Source of the DNA: Fen-1308 sp035319125
Lineage (GTDB): Bacteria; Nitrospirota; Thermodesulfovibrionia; Thermodesulfovibrionales; Dissulfurispiraceae
NCBI GenBank assembly: GCA_035319125.1
Contig: DATHDG010000038.1
Span: 1 to 42,126, forward strand
Direction: 5' to 3'
Length of the DNA: 42,126 bases
Made by a program: the position numbers and the translations under genes. Position 1 is the stretch's first letter; every line of letters begins with the position of its first letter. Below are positions 1 to 7,674 of this stretch, in pieces. Under the pieces are notes generated by a model. That model made no database searches, was not told the origin of the DNA, and was given only the letters and a program-made list of their open reading frames with translations.

Positions 1-80
1 CACCACGTCGATAGGCTGGAGGTGTAAGCGCAGTAATGTGTTCAGCTTACCAGTACTAATAGACCGTGTGCCTTGACCAC
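1..80 (+). rRNA. 23S ribosomal RNA, 3' end (partial)
   Basis: The first 80 or so bases match the conserved 3' end of bacterial 23S rRNA: the GATAGGCTGGAGGTGTAAG segment, the CAGTACTAATAGACCGTG segment and the closing CCTTGACC. The gene starts left of the window. The mature 3' end is only approximate. A 5S gene follows about 110 bases later with no tRNA between them. Confidence 0.95.
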
Positions 81-189
81 TTCTTCTTCCTCCTCCCCGT
101 TCGTCAAAAAAATATATTATTGATGTAAATAGTGCTTGCATAAGTAGTAGATATTTTGTTATCATAATGACTCACACGGAAATTAAGTT

Positions 190-305
190 TCCGGTGGTTT
201 AGCCGGAGGGGCAACACCCGTTCCCATTCCGAACACGGAAGTAAAGTCCTCCATGGCCGATGATACTATGACCGCGAGGTCATGGGAAAGTAGGTAGCCG
301 CCGGA
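190..305 (+). rRNA. rrf: 5S ribosomal RNA
   Basis: This is a complete 5S rRNA of about 116 nt. The ends pair as helix I (TCCGGTGG at 190-197 with CCGCCGGA at 298-305). The conserved CCCGTTCCCATTCCGAACAC block and the GGGAAAGTAGG segment near the 3' end are present. It is cotranscribed with the 23S gene to its left and followed directly by a terminator. Confidence 0.95.
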
Positions 306-313
306 TTAAAATG

Positions 314-347
314 AAGAGGTCCAGATGAAAATCTGGGCCTCTTTTTT
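314..347 (+). terminator. rRNA operon rho-independent terminator
   Basis: A hairpin with arms AAGAGGTCCAGAT and ATCTGGGCCTCTT (one G-T pair) and a GAAA loop is followed by a run of T. It lies right after the 5S gene and ends the rRNA operon. Confidence 0.9.
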
Positions 348-535
348 GTTTGCGTTTGAGTAACCATGGATCCTGCCACGCATTTCACATACCGCAAACT
401 AAATGTGCGTGTATACTTAGAGTTAGCCTGAAGCAATTTCTGGAGATTACATAAAGATTTCTTAGAAGGAGCCGCCGGTGTAATCAACAGGTACAGGAAG
501 AAACTACTTTGCCTCGACAGTGAGAGTAGTCTTGC

Positions 536-564
536 TTGACAATTGCTGCATATCCGAATAGAAT
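536..564 (+). promoter_or_regulatory. sigma-70 type promoter of the Rrf2 gene
   Basis: A perfect -35 box TTGACA (536-541) is followed after exactly 17 bases by TAGAAT (559-564). The start codon at 594 lies 30 bases downstream, with AGTAGGA as a ribosome site. The repeated CTATC units just after the -10 box (566-580) could be an operator for self-regulation, which is common in the Rrf2 family, but that is inference. Confidence 0.75.
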
Positions 565-593
565 ATCTATCACCTATCTAAACAGTAGGAAAT

Positions 594-1082
594 ATGAAAT
601 TATCAAAAAGAACTAGATACGGCTTCAGGCTTATGGTGGAACTGGCAAAAAGTTTCAATGACGGCCCCATATCCATAAAAGAGATAGCCAAGGGGCAGAA
701 TCTTTCAAGCAAATATCTTGAACAAATCATTATCCAGCTTAAGACAGTTGCTCCAATTAAAGCTGTTCGGGGCCCCAAGGGCGGGTATATGCTATCCTTA
801 TCCCCGTCTAAAATCTCTCTTAAATCACTATTCGATATACTTGAAGGCTCTTCCGGTATTGTCGAATGCGTTCAAGAACCATCAAAGTGTATAAAAGCTG
901 ATGGCTGTCCGAGTCGTCGGATATGGAAGTCTTTGGAAGATAGAATATCCGAAGCATTTAATTCTACCACGTTAGAAGATCTTATAGCGGATTGTCCAGT
1001 TATTGAATCCGCTCCCGGATCTTTGCAGGGACCATTTAAAGCTGCTGGTTGTAGTAATGCAAAAAAGGCGGGAGGTGACTAA
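594..1082 (+). CDS. Rrf2 family transcriptional regulator with Fe-S type cysteines
   Basis: This is a DNA-binding regulator of the Rrf2/IscR family, 162 residues long. The N-terminal winged helix (about residues 1-85) carries the family pattern RYGFRLMVELA and the wing RGPKGGYML. Three cysteines at 92, 99 and 105 match the spacing of the [2Fe-2S] ligands of IscR and its relatives, so the protein probably senses iron-sulfur status, redox state or NO. Two further cysteines (139 and 152) lie in the tail. Its ATG has a good promoter and ribosome site. It sits upstream of and in line with the SUMF1-MtrA-MtrB genes, separated by about 430 bases, so it is a candidate regulator of them; that link is inference from position only. 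I cannot say whether it is IscR, NsrR or RsrR-like. Confidence 0.93.
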   Translation: MKLSKRTRYGFRLMVELAKSFNDGPISIKEIAKGQNLSSKYLEQIIIQLKTVAPIKAVRGPKGGYMLSLSPSKISLKSLFDILEGSSGIVECVQEPSKCIKADGCPSRRIWKSLEDRISEAFNSTTLEDLIADCPVIESAPGSLQGPFKAAGCSNAKKAGGD

Positions 1083-1511
1083 AGAATTGTTTTGTTAGGA
1101 ATTGGAAGATCGTTGTGTCTGGAATAGCTCATATTTCAGCAGTACATGCTCAATGCGGTCATTTGTACTAACTGCCATTGCAGAGTATTTTGAGGAGCAA
1201 AATGAAAAGGTTGATTATGACAAGAGCTATTAATTGCTTGACTGCATTGACAGAAATGACAAATTATAGGCTGGGAGGAAACAGCCTGGCTGCAATAATA
1301 ATCTCTGCTTATGAATATTATACAAATCCTAATCTGTCCACTAAGAGTAAGGTAATTAAGCCTTCCAAGAAGCTATCATTATATCAGACAAATCCCATTC
1401 AGCGATTGGTTATATTTTTTCTTGGTAGTAAGTTTAGTTGTGATTTCCATATTTTGCAGAACAAGGGCATACGCATTTAGTCACAATTAACTGATGCTTG
1501 GGAGGGACACA
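1083..1511. other. Gap between the Rrf2 gene and the SUMF1 gene, no convincing gene
   Basis: About 430 bases without a gene I can support. A 100-codon frame at 1178-1480 (with a possible start at 1202 after GAGGAG) has no recognisable domain and unusual composition. A short frame at 1153-1233 reads like the tail of a real protein, and a lone CXXCH heme motif can be read at 1164-1178 in another frame, so a decayed gene is possible. A 6-bp hairpin (AGGCTG and CAGCCT, 1268-1287) lies in the middle. The promoter of the three downstream genes is probably in this gap, but I cannot place it. Confidence 0.4.
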
Positions 1512-2339
1512 ATGATATCAAAATCGCAGGGTGTCTTATTAATTATCTTATTCATCTTAAGTCCTGTTTTGGTTCAGGCAGCTTCTACGTACACCGATCC
1601 TATTGCTGGAATGGAATTCGTGGGATTAAAGGGCGGTTGTTATGAAATGGGGGACTCGGTTGGCGATGGTGATCCCAATGAAAGACCAGCACATGAAGTG
1701 TGTGTTTCTGATTTTTCTATGGGAGTGTATGAGGTAACAAATGCTCAGTTTAGGAAATTTAAAGCTGATCATAACAGCGGTAGTTATGAGGGATTGGCGC
1801 TTAACGGCGACAAGCAGCCGGCTGTGTTTGTCTCGTGGGAGGATGCAATTGCGTACGCGAAATGGTTATCCGGGAAAACAGGACAGAAGTTCCGCTTGCC
1901 GACGGAGGCAGAGTGGGAATATGCATGCCGGGCTAGTACAAAAAGCAGTCGTTTCTGGGGCAACAATCCTGACGATGCCTGTGTCTATGCAAATGTTGCA
2001 GATTCAACGGCCAAGAAACGTTGGTCACGCTGGACAACATTTGCGTGCGATGACAAATATGCGGTATCTGCACCTGTAGGTAGCTACAAGCCCAATGCTT
2101 TCGGGCTTTATGACATGTTGGGCAATGTTTGGGAGTGGACTCAGGATATTTATAATAGCGAGGCTTACTCAAAACTGCCAAAAAATAACCCTGTTTATGC
2201 TGGGGCTGGCGAATATCGTGTGATGCGTGGCGGCGGTTGGAGCAACGGTCCTATGGGGATAAGATGTTCGCATAGAGTAGGGCTTTCGCCTGACTTCGGA
2301 CATCATGCTCTTGGATTCCGTTTGGTGAGGATTCCATGA
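1512..2339 (+). CDS. Exported SUMF1 (formylglycine-generating enzyme-like) domain protein
   Basis: A secreted protein of 275 residues made of a signal peptide and one SUMF1/FGE-sulfatase domain. I chose the ATG at 1512 because GGGAGGG lies just ahead of it; an earlier ATG at 1494 lacks this and would extend the signal peptide. The signal sequence runs to about residue 24 (VQAAS). Family marks are RLPTEAEWEYACRA, FGLYDMLGNVWEWTQD, MRGGGW and the closing GFRLVRIP. The copper-binding active-site cysteine pair of true formylglycine-generating enzyme is not seen near the C terminus (one Cys in RCSHR, no partner), so catalysis of that reaction is doubtful. It is followed after 53 bases by the decaheme cytochrome and probably forms an operon with it. 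A role as a surface or periplasmic partner of the electron conduit is inference. Confidence 0.9.
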   Translation: MISKSQGVLLIILFILSPVLVQAASTYTDPIAGMEFVGLKGGCYEMGDSVGDGDPNERPAHEVCVSDFSMGVYEVTNAQFRKFKADHNSGSYEGLALNGDKQPAVFVSWEDAIAYAKWLSGKTGQKFRLPTEAEWEYACRASTKSSRFWGNNPDDACVYANVADSTAKKRWSRWTTFACDDKYAVSAPVGSYKPNAFGLYDMLGNVWEWTQDIYNSEAYSKLPKNNPVYAGAGEYRVMRGGGWSNGPMGIRCSHRVGLSPDFGHHALGFRLVRIP

Positions 2340-2392
2340 AATGCTTCAGGACTCCGGTGGATAACGAAAAAGAACACAATGGAGGCACTTTT

Positions 2393-3334
2393 ATGATCAG
2401 ACGATATTTGATTTTAATATTTAGTGCTTTTACCCTTCTTTTGTTTTCTGCAGTTTTATCAATAGGTAATGAGATAGCACCACTTGAAAAAAAAGGATAT
2501 ATAGGAGCTGAAACCTGCAAGGGGTGCCACGAGGGACAATTTGAGACCTATAAGCACACGGTCCATTCCAAGAAACATGTGAAAGGACCGGAGTCGCAGG
2601 ATGCTTGCGAAACCTGCCACGGTCCCGGAGCAAAGCATGTCGAAAAAGGCGGTGGCCGCGGTGTGGATATCTTCACATTCACTAAGAAAGGCGACCCGGA
2701 AATGAGAACCGCTAAATGTCTGGCCTGCCACGAAGTAATGAGAGACCAGGCTTTCTGGAACAACAGCAAGCACAAGAATGAAGGCGTTGCGTGCGATGAT
2801 TGCCATTCGCCTCACAGAGGAGGCAACAAACTTCTGAAGGCCGACAAATCTGAAGTATGTTATCAGTGCCACAGAGACATAAGGGCGATGGTAAATAAGC
2901 AGTCTCACCATCCGATCAAGGAAGGCAAGATTTCATGTAATGACTGCCACAACCCTCATGGTGAAGTCTATGACAAGATGCTGAGATCAAGCTCAGTCAA
3001 CGACCTGTGCTACAAATGTCATGCAGAAAAAAGAGGTCCATATCTCAATCAGCATCCTCCAGTTGAAGAGAATTGCGACAATTGCCATAACCCGCATGGA
3101 AGCAACCACAACCGATTGCTGTCGCAGAGGGTTCCCGTCCTATGCGAACAGTGCCACGGCAACGGAGGCAACATGGGAGGCGCGCCGTTTACGCACTTCG
3201 GGACAAGTGCACCCGGGATTGCCTCTGCGAATCAGAAAGTTTACATGTATGGGCGGGCATGCCTGAACTGTCATCCATCCATTCACGGAAGTAACGGGTT
3301 AAGAAGTGTGAATGGCTGTTCATTCAGGGATTAG
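2393..3334 (+). CDS. Decaheme c-type cytochrome, MtrA/DmsE/PioA family
   Basis: A periplasmic electron carrier of 313 residues with an N-terminal signal peptide (about residues 1-25) and ten CXXCH heme-binding motifs: CKGCH, CETCH, CLACH, CDDCH, CYQCH, CNDCH, CYKCH, CDNCH, CEQCH and CLNCH. Ten hemes and this length match MtrA, DmsE and PioA, which sit inside an outer-membrane barrel and pass electrons across the outer membrane. The ATG at 2393 is preferred over an in-frame ATG at 2336, because GGAGG precedes it and the signal peptide begins there. The MtrB-like barrel follows 12 bases later, which supports a conduit. The direction of flow (metal reduction or iron oxidation) cannot be told from the sequence. 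No MtrC-like outer cytochrome lies in the window. Confidence 0.95.
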   Translation: MIRRYLILIFSAFTLLLFSAVLSIGNEIAPLEKKGYIGAETCKGCHEGQFETYKHTVHSKKHVKGPESQDACETCHGPGAKHVEKGGGRGVDIFTFTKKGDPEMRTAKCLACHEVMRDQAFWNNSKHKNEGVACDDCHSPHRGGNKLLKADKSEVCYQCHRDIRAMVNKQSHHPIKEGKISCNDCHNPHGEVYDKMLRSSSVNDLCYKCHAEKRGPYLNQHPPVEENCDNCHNPHGSNHNRLLSQRVPVLCEQCHGNGGNMGGAPFTHFGTSAPGIASANQKVYMYGRACLNCHPSIHGSNGLRSVNGCSFRD

Positions 3335-3346
3335 GAGGACATAATT

Positions 3347-5482
3347 ATGAAAATAATAAGAAAAATAGCTGCAACTGTTTTATTCCTCTTACTGCCATTT
3401 GCGGGTGCGTTCGGCGAAGACGAAATTGTTCCGAGCAGCGGATTTTCAGGCGAGGTCGGTGCAACGGGACAGATCGCTTCTGTTAGCGGCAGCAGGGCCA
3501 AATTTAACGAATACAGGGACCTCAGGAAAAACGGAATCTTCGGCAATGTGAAGCTGAACTACGACAGCGAGGATTGGTGGATGAAGGTCAGGGCCACGGA
3601 CCCCGCTTACGATGACCAGTTCTATCGTCTGGATGGTGGCCTGTACGGCGTTTTCAAAGCCGATGCATACTATAATGAAATTATTCACAACACGACATCA
3701 GGCGCGTTGACCCCTTACGCCGGAGTGGGATCTAATTATCTGACCACCCCCCTTACGGCCAACAGGCCGTCAAATAGGAATACCGCCACATGGAACTCGT
3801 TTGATTACTCTATCCAGAGAAAACAATATGGCGGCGATATAAAGTTAGACGTACTCAATCCTTTCTATGTGAATTTTAGCGTGTCCAGAGAGGATAGAAA
3901 CGGTGTTTTGCCATGGAGCAACGGTAACGCAATTGAAATCCCTGCCCCGGTAAATTATCAGACAACCGATTATGTCGGTGAAGTCGGATACAGGGCAAAT
4001 CCGGTATTTGCAGGATTGACCTTTGCTTATAGCCAGTTCGACAACGCCAATGAAACCCTGTTCATATCCGGTAGTGGCCCGATAAACAATTCGACTGCAG
4101 CACTTATGACGCTTCCGCCTGACAACCATTACTACAAACTGGGGTTCAAGGGTGTGTTGCAGCTTCCTCTTCGCAGCAGACTCAACGTAAGCCTTGATGA
4201 TAAATATCAGAGATCGAGCGTTGATCTGTCTTCCATCTTGGCATTTGACAATGGACAAAGTGCGGCTAATTCTCAAACGGCTCTGAGCTCCACTAATTTT
4301 ACGGGGCGTAAGCATGTCCAGAATTATTCCTTCTCTCTGACATCGAATCCGGTCCGGTTCTTCGACCTCAAATTGTATTACAAGTATTACAGCTCAAAAG
4401 ACACTTCGGACACGATAACGCAGACACTCAATGTTGGGCAAGCCAGTCAGTCGGTAGTAATCGTTCCCCTGTTCAGCTATAAAAAGAACCAGTATGGTGG
4501 CGATTTTGGATTCAAACTTCCGGCGCAATTCCATTTGAACGCCGGGTATGCATATATAGACACGGATCGCTTCCGACCGGACATTCCAAGGACAAAAGAC
4601 AGCATTTACTCGGCTGGACTGAGATGGGACGGACTCGATTTCCTGACGCCGAAGATAGGCTATGAACATTTGATGAGAGAGGCACACTTGGGCTCTCCAT
4701 ATGCTCTGGACAGTAGTGTTTCACATCAGAACTTCCCGCAGTTCGTAGCGTTCGACGCCACGAAACAGAGGAAAGATACATACAAGTTTGCTATAGATTC
4801 CACGCCTTTGCCAAACCTGAATTTGGGAGCAGCCTATAAGTATAAACAGTCAACTTTCCCGGATGATTTCCTCGGTGTTCAAAAAGCCAAGGGGCATGAG
4901 TTAGACCTTTATGGCGACTACTCATTCGGAAGCTTTGCTAAGGTCAACGCCTATTTTGACCTGCAGAATGCCAAACAATACCTGGTTGATCAAAATGGCG
5001 GTACTGCTGCTACTGTTGGGTCGTCGCCCTCGAATTCCATCTATATGTGGAACACAACGATCAAAGATAATACATACGCATTCGGGGCAGGTACCGATGT
5101 ATATCTGGTCCCCAAAAAGCTGACTCTCAGATTACAGTACGATTATGTAAATTCGGACGGTAACGAAGACTTCAGCTTCTTGTTCCCTGGTATCATCAAC
5201 GGAGTCAACGCCAATACGGCTACGGGCCCGATCGGAAACCCGAGTCTCAGCGATATCGACTCTTATCGCAAGAGCTCATTCCTATGCAAGCTGAGCCTTG
5301 CCGTGTCCAAGCAGATTTCGGTTGCGGTAGGCGGGGTGATAGAGCACTTCAGGTACAGCGATTTTGCGCTTTCCAATCCTAATTACCAGTATGTTGTGGG
5401 CACAAATTTCTTTACCGGTGCAAATGCGAACCCCAGCTACAATGCTAGCATAGGCTTTGTCAGTTTAGCTTACAAATTCTAG
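3347..5482 (+). CDS. MtrB/PioB family outer-membrane beta-barrel protein
   Basis: An outer-membrane porin of 711 residues that, in the known family, sheathes the decaheme cytochrome. It has a signal peptide (about residues 1-23, ending GAFGE) and long alternating strands rich in Tyr, Asn, Asp and Ser. Features typical of decaheme-associated barrels are the repeated 'Y-K-Y-K-x' and 'G-x-x-Y' strands and a C-terminal Phe after a tyrosine-rich last strand (LAYKF). The start has AGGAGG at 3333-3338. The N-terminal CXXC pair known from Shewanella MtrB is not present. The gene directly follows the cytochrome gene and closes the set; a G+C-rich hairpin lies just past its stop. Confidence 0.92.
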   Translation: MKIIRKIAATVLFLLLPFAGAFGEDEIVPSSGFSGEVGATGQIASVSGSRAKFNEYRDLRKNGIFGNVKLNYDSEDWWMKVRATDPAYDDQFYRLDGGLYGVFKADAYYNEIIHNTTSGALTPYAGVGSNYLTTPLTANRPSNRNTATWNSFDYSIQRKQYGGDIKLDVLNPFYVNFSVSREDRNGVLPWSNGNAIEIPAPVNYQTTDYVGEVGYRANPVFAGLTFAYSQFDNANETLFISGSGPINNSTAALMTLPPDNHYYKLGFKGVLQLPLRSRLNVSLDDKYQRSSVDLSSILAFDNGQSAANSQTALSSTNFTGRKHVQNYSFSLTSNPVRFFDLKLYYKYYSSKDTSDTITQTLNVGQASQSVVIVPLFSYKKNQYGGDFGFKLPAQFHLNAGYAYIDTDRFRPDIPRTKDSIYSAGLRWDGLDFLTPKIGYEHLMREAHLGSPYALDSSVSHQNFPQFVAFDATKQRKDTYKFAIDSTPLPNLNLGAAYKYKQSTFPDDFLGVQKAKGHELDLYGDYSFGSFAKVNAYFDLQNAKQYLVDQNGGTAATVGSSPSNSIYMWNTTIKDNTYAFGAGTDVYLVPKKLTLRLQYDYVNSDGNEDFSFLFPGIINGVNANTATGPIGNPSLSDIDSYRKSSFLCKLSLAVSKQISVAVGGVIEHFRYSDFALSNPNYQYVVGTNFFTGANANPSYNASIGFVSLAYKF

Positions 5483-5505
5483 AAAAGAGTAACAATCTAA
5501 ATTGG

Positions 5506-5531
5506 CGGGGAGGGGCAGAATTCTCTCCCCG
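5506..5531. terminator. Hairpin between the convergent MtrB and cysteine-cluster genes
   Basis: CGGGGAGGG at 5506-5514 pairs with CTCTCCCCG at 5523-5531, giving nine pairs with one G-T. There is no clear T run on either side, so it may be a weak two-way transcription barrier or an mRNA 3'-end stabiliser for the mtrB-like gene. Confidence 0.5.
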
Positions 5532-5539
5532 TCGAATCA

Positions 5540-6070
5540 TTAAGGGCCAATTAGTGTCAAAAACGTCTCTGACATCTCACAACGTAGCGACTGCAGTCTA
5601 CTAAAGCTGTCGCTGAATTCCCGCATGGGTTTTGCAGGTCCGGAATTCATAAAGTCTATCAGCTCGCTGCAGAAATGCCAGTTGCATCTGAAAGGCCGCA
5701 TGGAACGGTCGATTGTGCAGCCTGTATGGCAAAGAAACTGACAGGGCGCGGTATCTTCGATTCCGTTTCCATATATTGGTGGAGTATGTCCTAGAGCAGT
5801 TATGTATATCAGGTCATGATGATCGTAATAGCCATGCTTGTTGATACAGCAGACCTTACGGCAATTCGGACAGACCTTTGAAGTATTCTCCTGTATGAAG
5901 GTGTCTATATTATCGATCTCCCTATTTAGTGCTTGTGCCAAGCGGACAACTTCAGATAAATCTTTCCTGTTTTGCACAAAAGTGCGCTTAATCAACAGGA
6001 GGGCTTTATTCCATTCTTCTCTATTGTGCCATGTCAGCTCACTGTTTATAATTGGGTGACGAGCGATCAT
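5540..6070 (-). CDS. Cysteine-rich protein with YkgJ-like metal-binding pattern
   Basis: A soluble protein of 176 residues with nine cysteines in two groups: C67, C70, C74, C75 (pattern CX2CX3CC) and C110, C114, C118, C129, C134. The layout, including the stretch SMRPFRCNWHFC, resembles the YkgJ-type zinc or iron-sulfur cluster proteins of delta-proteobacteria. The first 65 residues are helical and charged. The function is unknown. It converges on the MtrB-like gene and is transcribed away from the UGA-containing small gene that begins 55 bases beyond its start. The start at 6070 lacks a clear ribosome site; the reading frame is otherwise intact. Assignment to the YkgJ family is tentative. 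Confidence 0.75.
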   Translation of the reverse strand: MIARHPIINSELTWHNREEWNKALLLIKRTFVQNRKDLSEVVRLAQALNREIDNIDTFIQENTSKVCPNCRKVCCINKHGYYDHHDLIYITALGHTPPIYGNGIEDTAPCQFLCHTGCTIDRSMRPFRCNWHFCSELIDFMNSGPAKPMREFSDSFSRLQSLRCEMSETFLTLIGP

Positions 6071-6124
6071 TCTTGATATGGTATATTAGACAAATGTTGT
6101 TTTTCCAATCAGGGGATAATCGAA

Positions 6125-6292
6125 GTGACCTGTAGATACTGTAGCGGCGCAGTACGTCTGGTCTTCAGCTGAAAGCTGGTTCTTATGTGCTGCACGGCGT
6201 GTGGCAGGGCTTTTCCTATCTCGGAATACATCAATGAAATAACTGAAGATATGTGGGAGCAGATAAGCAGGAGACCTGCAAACCGGGCATAG
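6125..6292 (+). CDS. Candidate dual-CXXC small selenoprotein with an in-frame UGA
   Basis: A 55-codon frame opens with GTG at 6125 (AGGGGA at 6111-6116, eight bases upstream) and closes with TAG at 6290-6292. It holds one in-frame TGA at 6170-6172 (codon 16). The part before it reads CRYC plus GAVRLVFS, and the part after it reads KLVL followed by CTAC, GRAFPISEY, INEITEDMWEQISRR. Reading UGA as selenocysteine gives a protein with two CXXC pairs and Sec between them. I recall a family in delta-proteobacteria named dual CXXC motif small (seleno)protein with the same plan, where the middle residue is Cys or Sec. A hairpin of the bacterial SECIS type follows the UGA (separate entry). Both halves keep protein-like composition and the downstream gene begins 16 bases past the stop with its own AAGGAG. 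If UGA is only a stop, a 35-residue peptide from ATG 6185 is the alternative. The function is unknown; redox or metal handling is likely. Confidence 0.7.
6190..6207 (+). promoter_or_regulatory. Possible bacterial SECIS hairpin
   Basis: CTGC (6190-6193) pairs with GCAG (6204-6207); after a single bulged G (6203), AC (6194-6195) pairs with GT (6201-6202). This leaves a five-base loop GGCGT (6196-6200). The loop begins 23 bases after the UGA codon at 6170-6172 and starts with G. In the published bacterial SECIS model, a small stem-loop with a G among the first two loop bases lies 16-37 bases after UGA, so the fit is good. The stem is short, so chance is possible. Confidence 0.5.
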
Positions 6293-6307
6293 TAAGGAGC
6301 CGCTACT

Positions 6308-6805
6308 TTGCACATAATAATCGACGGCTACAATGTTATCGGCATAGATCATAAGGACATGGAAAGGGCCCGTGCGCAGCTTGTAGAAAGGCTCGCTGCC
6401 TATCGCAGTAGAAAGCATCATGACATAACCGTTGTGTTTGATGGATATAAGATGGGAATGCGTACCAGGAGCGTTTCATATTCCGGTTATGTGAAGATAG
6501 TATTTAGCTGTCTTGGAGAGAAAGCCGATGATTTCATTAAGAAAGCGATATCAAGCGAACATAGAGAGTGGATAGTTGTTACGGCAGACCATGATATAGT
6601 CGATCGGGCCTGGTCATGTGGTTCTGTGCCGGTTCCGCCTGACAGGTTTATGAATGCAATTATGAAATGCCTTGCAGTAACTGATGATTCTGATGGCTTG
6701 GAATTAGAAAATGAGGATTCAGACGAGAGGCTTAATCGTAAAGGCAGCGCTTATCACTTGTCCAGAAAGGAAAAGGCCATCAGAAGGGTCCTGAAAAAGT
6801 TGTGA
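6308..6805 (+). CDS. YacP-like NYN domain protein (PIN-fold ribonuclease)
   Basis: A 165-residue member of the NYN family, PIN-fold nucleases that cleave RNA; the Bacillus relative is Rae1/YacP. The start is TTG at 6308 with AAGGAG eight bases upstream; translation begins HIIIDGYNVIG. Acidic residues of the metal site are seen in IDGYNV, in VVFDGYK and in VVTADHDIVD. The tail (from about residue 125) is acidic and then basic (RKEKAIRRVLKKL). It follows the candidate selenoprotein gene by 16 bases and overlaps the PAP2 gene by four bases (GTGA), so it belongs to an operon. Confidence 0.88.
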   Translation: MHIIIDGYNVIGIDHKDMERARAQLVERLAAYRSRKHHDITVVFDGYKMGMRTRSVSYSGYVKIVFSCLGEKADDFIKKAISSEHREWIVVTADHDIVDRAWSCGSVPVPPDRFMNAIMKCLAVTDDSDGLELENEDSDERLNRKGSAYHLSRKEKAIRRVLKKL

Positions 6806-7674
6806 GCAGATTAAAGCCGGCGGATGAACTTAATATCTCCTTTAACCTATTTCTTCTGATAACTGTTTTTGCCTATCGAATAGAAATACAGGACTCAGAA
6901 AGTCTTATGCTTATTTACGGCTCGATTGTTTTTTTTCAACTGGTACTCTGTAAGCTGGCGAATATCAATACTTTTCTGGGACTTGCGAGGGACATCATAT
7001 TCCCAGTTGTTAGCGTCCTGATAGTATTTGATAGCCTTGGCCTCATAGTACATAGGATTAATCCACAAGATATAGATTATATGCTCATACGAGCGGATTA
7101 TCTGATTTTTGGAGGATACCCGACGGTTTTCCTGGAAAAATTTATTTATCCTCCTTTTACGGATATTCTCCAGCTGGCCTATTCCAGCTATTATTTCATA
7201 CCGATCAGTCTGGGCATTGTGCTCAAGATTAAGAAGGACCGGAATGCATTTGAAAAATCGCTCTTTATCATCCTTCTGTGTTTTTACCTTTCTTATATTG
7301 GATACATGCTATTTCCTGCACTTGGTCCGCGTTACGCAATGGAACATCTGCAATCTAGTACCGTAGGCGGCTTCTTGGTGTCAAAGCCAATTCAAGATAC
7401 ACTCAATCTTCTTGAAGGAATCAAGCGGGACGCTTTCCCGAGCGGACATACTGCGATTGCCATGACTGTTCTTTATCTCTCATACAGGTTTGCCAGGAAC
7501 GTTTTCAAGATGCTTCTGCTTCCTGTGATGCTGCTCATTTTTGCCACAATATACTGCAGGTATCATTATGTTGTGGACGTTATAGGGGGTTTAATTCTTG
7601 CCGTTGTCACATTAGTCATGGGTGAGGTATATTATAACTTTCGCAAAACGCATGAAGATGGACCTTCCACATAG
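6802..7674 (+). CDS. PAP2-family membrane phosphatase
   Basis: An integral membrane protein of 290 residues with about six hydrophobic segments and the C-terminal PAP2 signature: GPRYAM as the first motif, FPSGHTA as the second and CRYHYVVDVIGG as the third (Arg, His and Asp of the catalytic set). Members remove phosphate from lipid phosphates such as undecaprenyl diphosphate or phosphatidic acid; the substrate here is unknown, and the extended N-terminal part resembles inositolphosphotransferase (Aur1)-like proteins. The start is GTG at 6802, overlapping the stop of the NYN gene. Its end overlaps the YggU gene. Confidence 0.88.
   Translation: MSRLKPADELNISFNLFLLITVFAYRIEIQDSESLMLIYGSIVFFQLVLCKLANINTFLGLARDIIFPVVSVLIVFDSLGLIVHRINPQDIDYMLIRADYLIFGGYPTVFLEKFIYPPFTDILQLAYSSYYFIPISLGIVLKIKKDRNAFEKSLFIILLCFYLSYIGYMLFPALGPRYAMEHLQSSTVGGFLVSKPIQDTLNLLEGIKRDAFPSGHTAIAMTVLYLSYRFARNVFKMLLLPVMLLIFATIYCRYHYVVDVIGGLILAVVTLVMGEVYYNFRKTHEDGPST

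Noticed and set aside
81..189. A tRNA in the 23S-5S spacer
   Set aside because: No cloverleaf or T-loop sequence is present.
1178..1480. A 100-codon plus-strand frame between the Rrf2 and SUMF1 genes
   Set aside because: No domain, odd composition and no conserved look; kept only as part of the gap description.
1512..2339. SUMF1 protein as a true formylglycine-generating enzyme
   Set aside because: The active-site cysteine pair is not seen, and no sulfatase gene is near.
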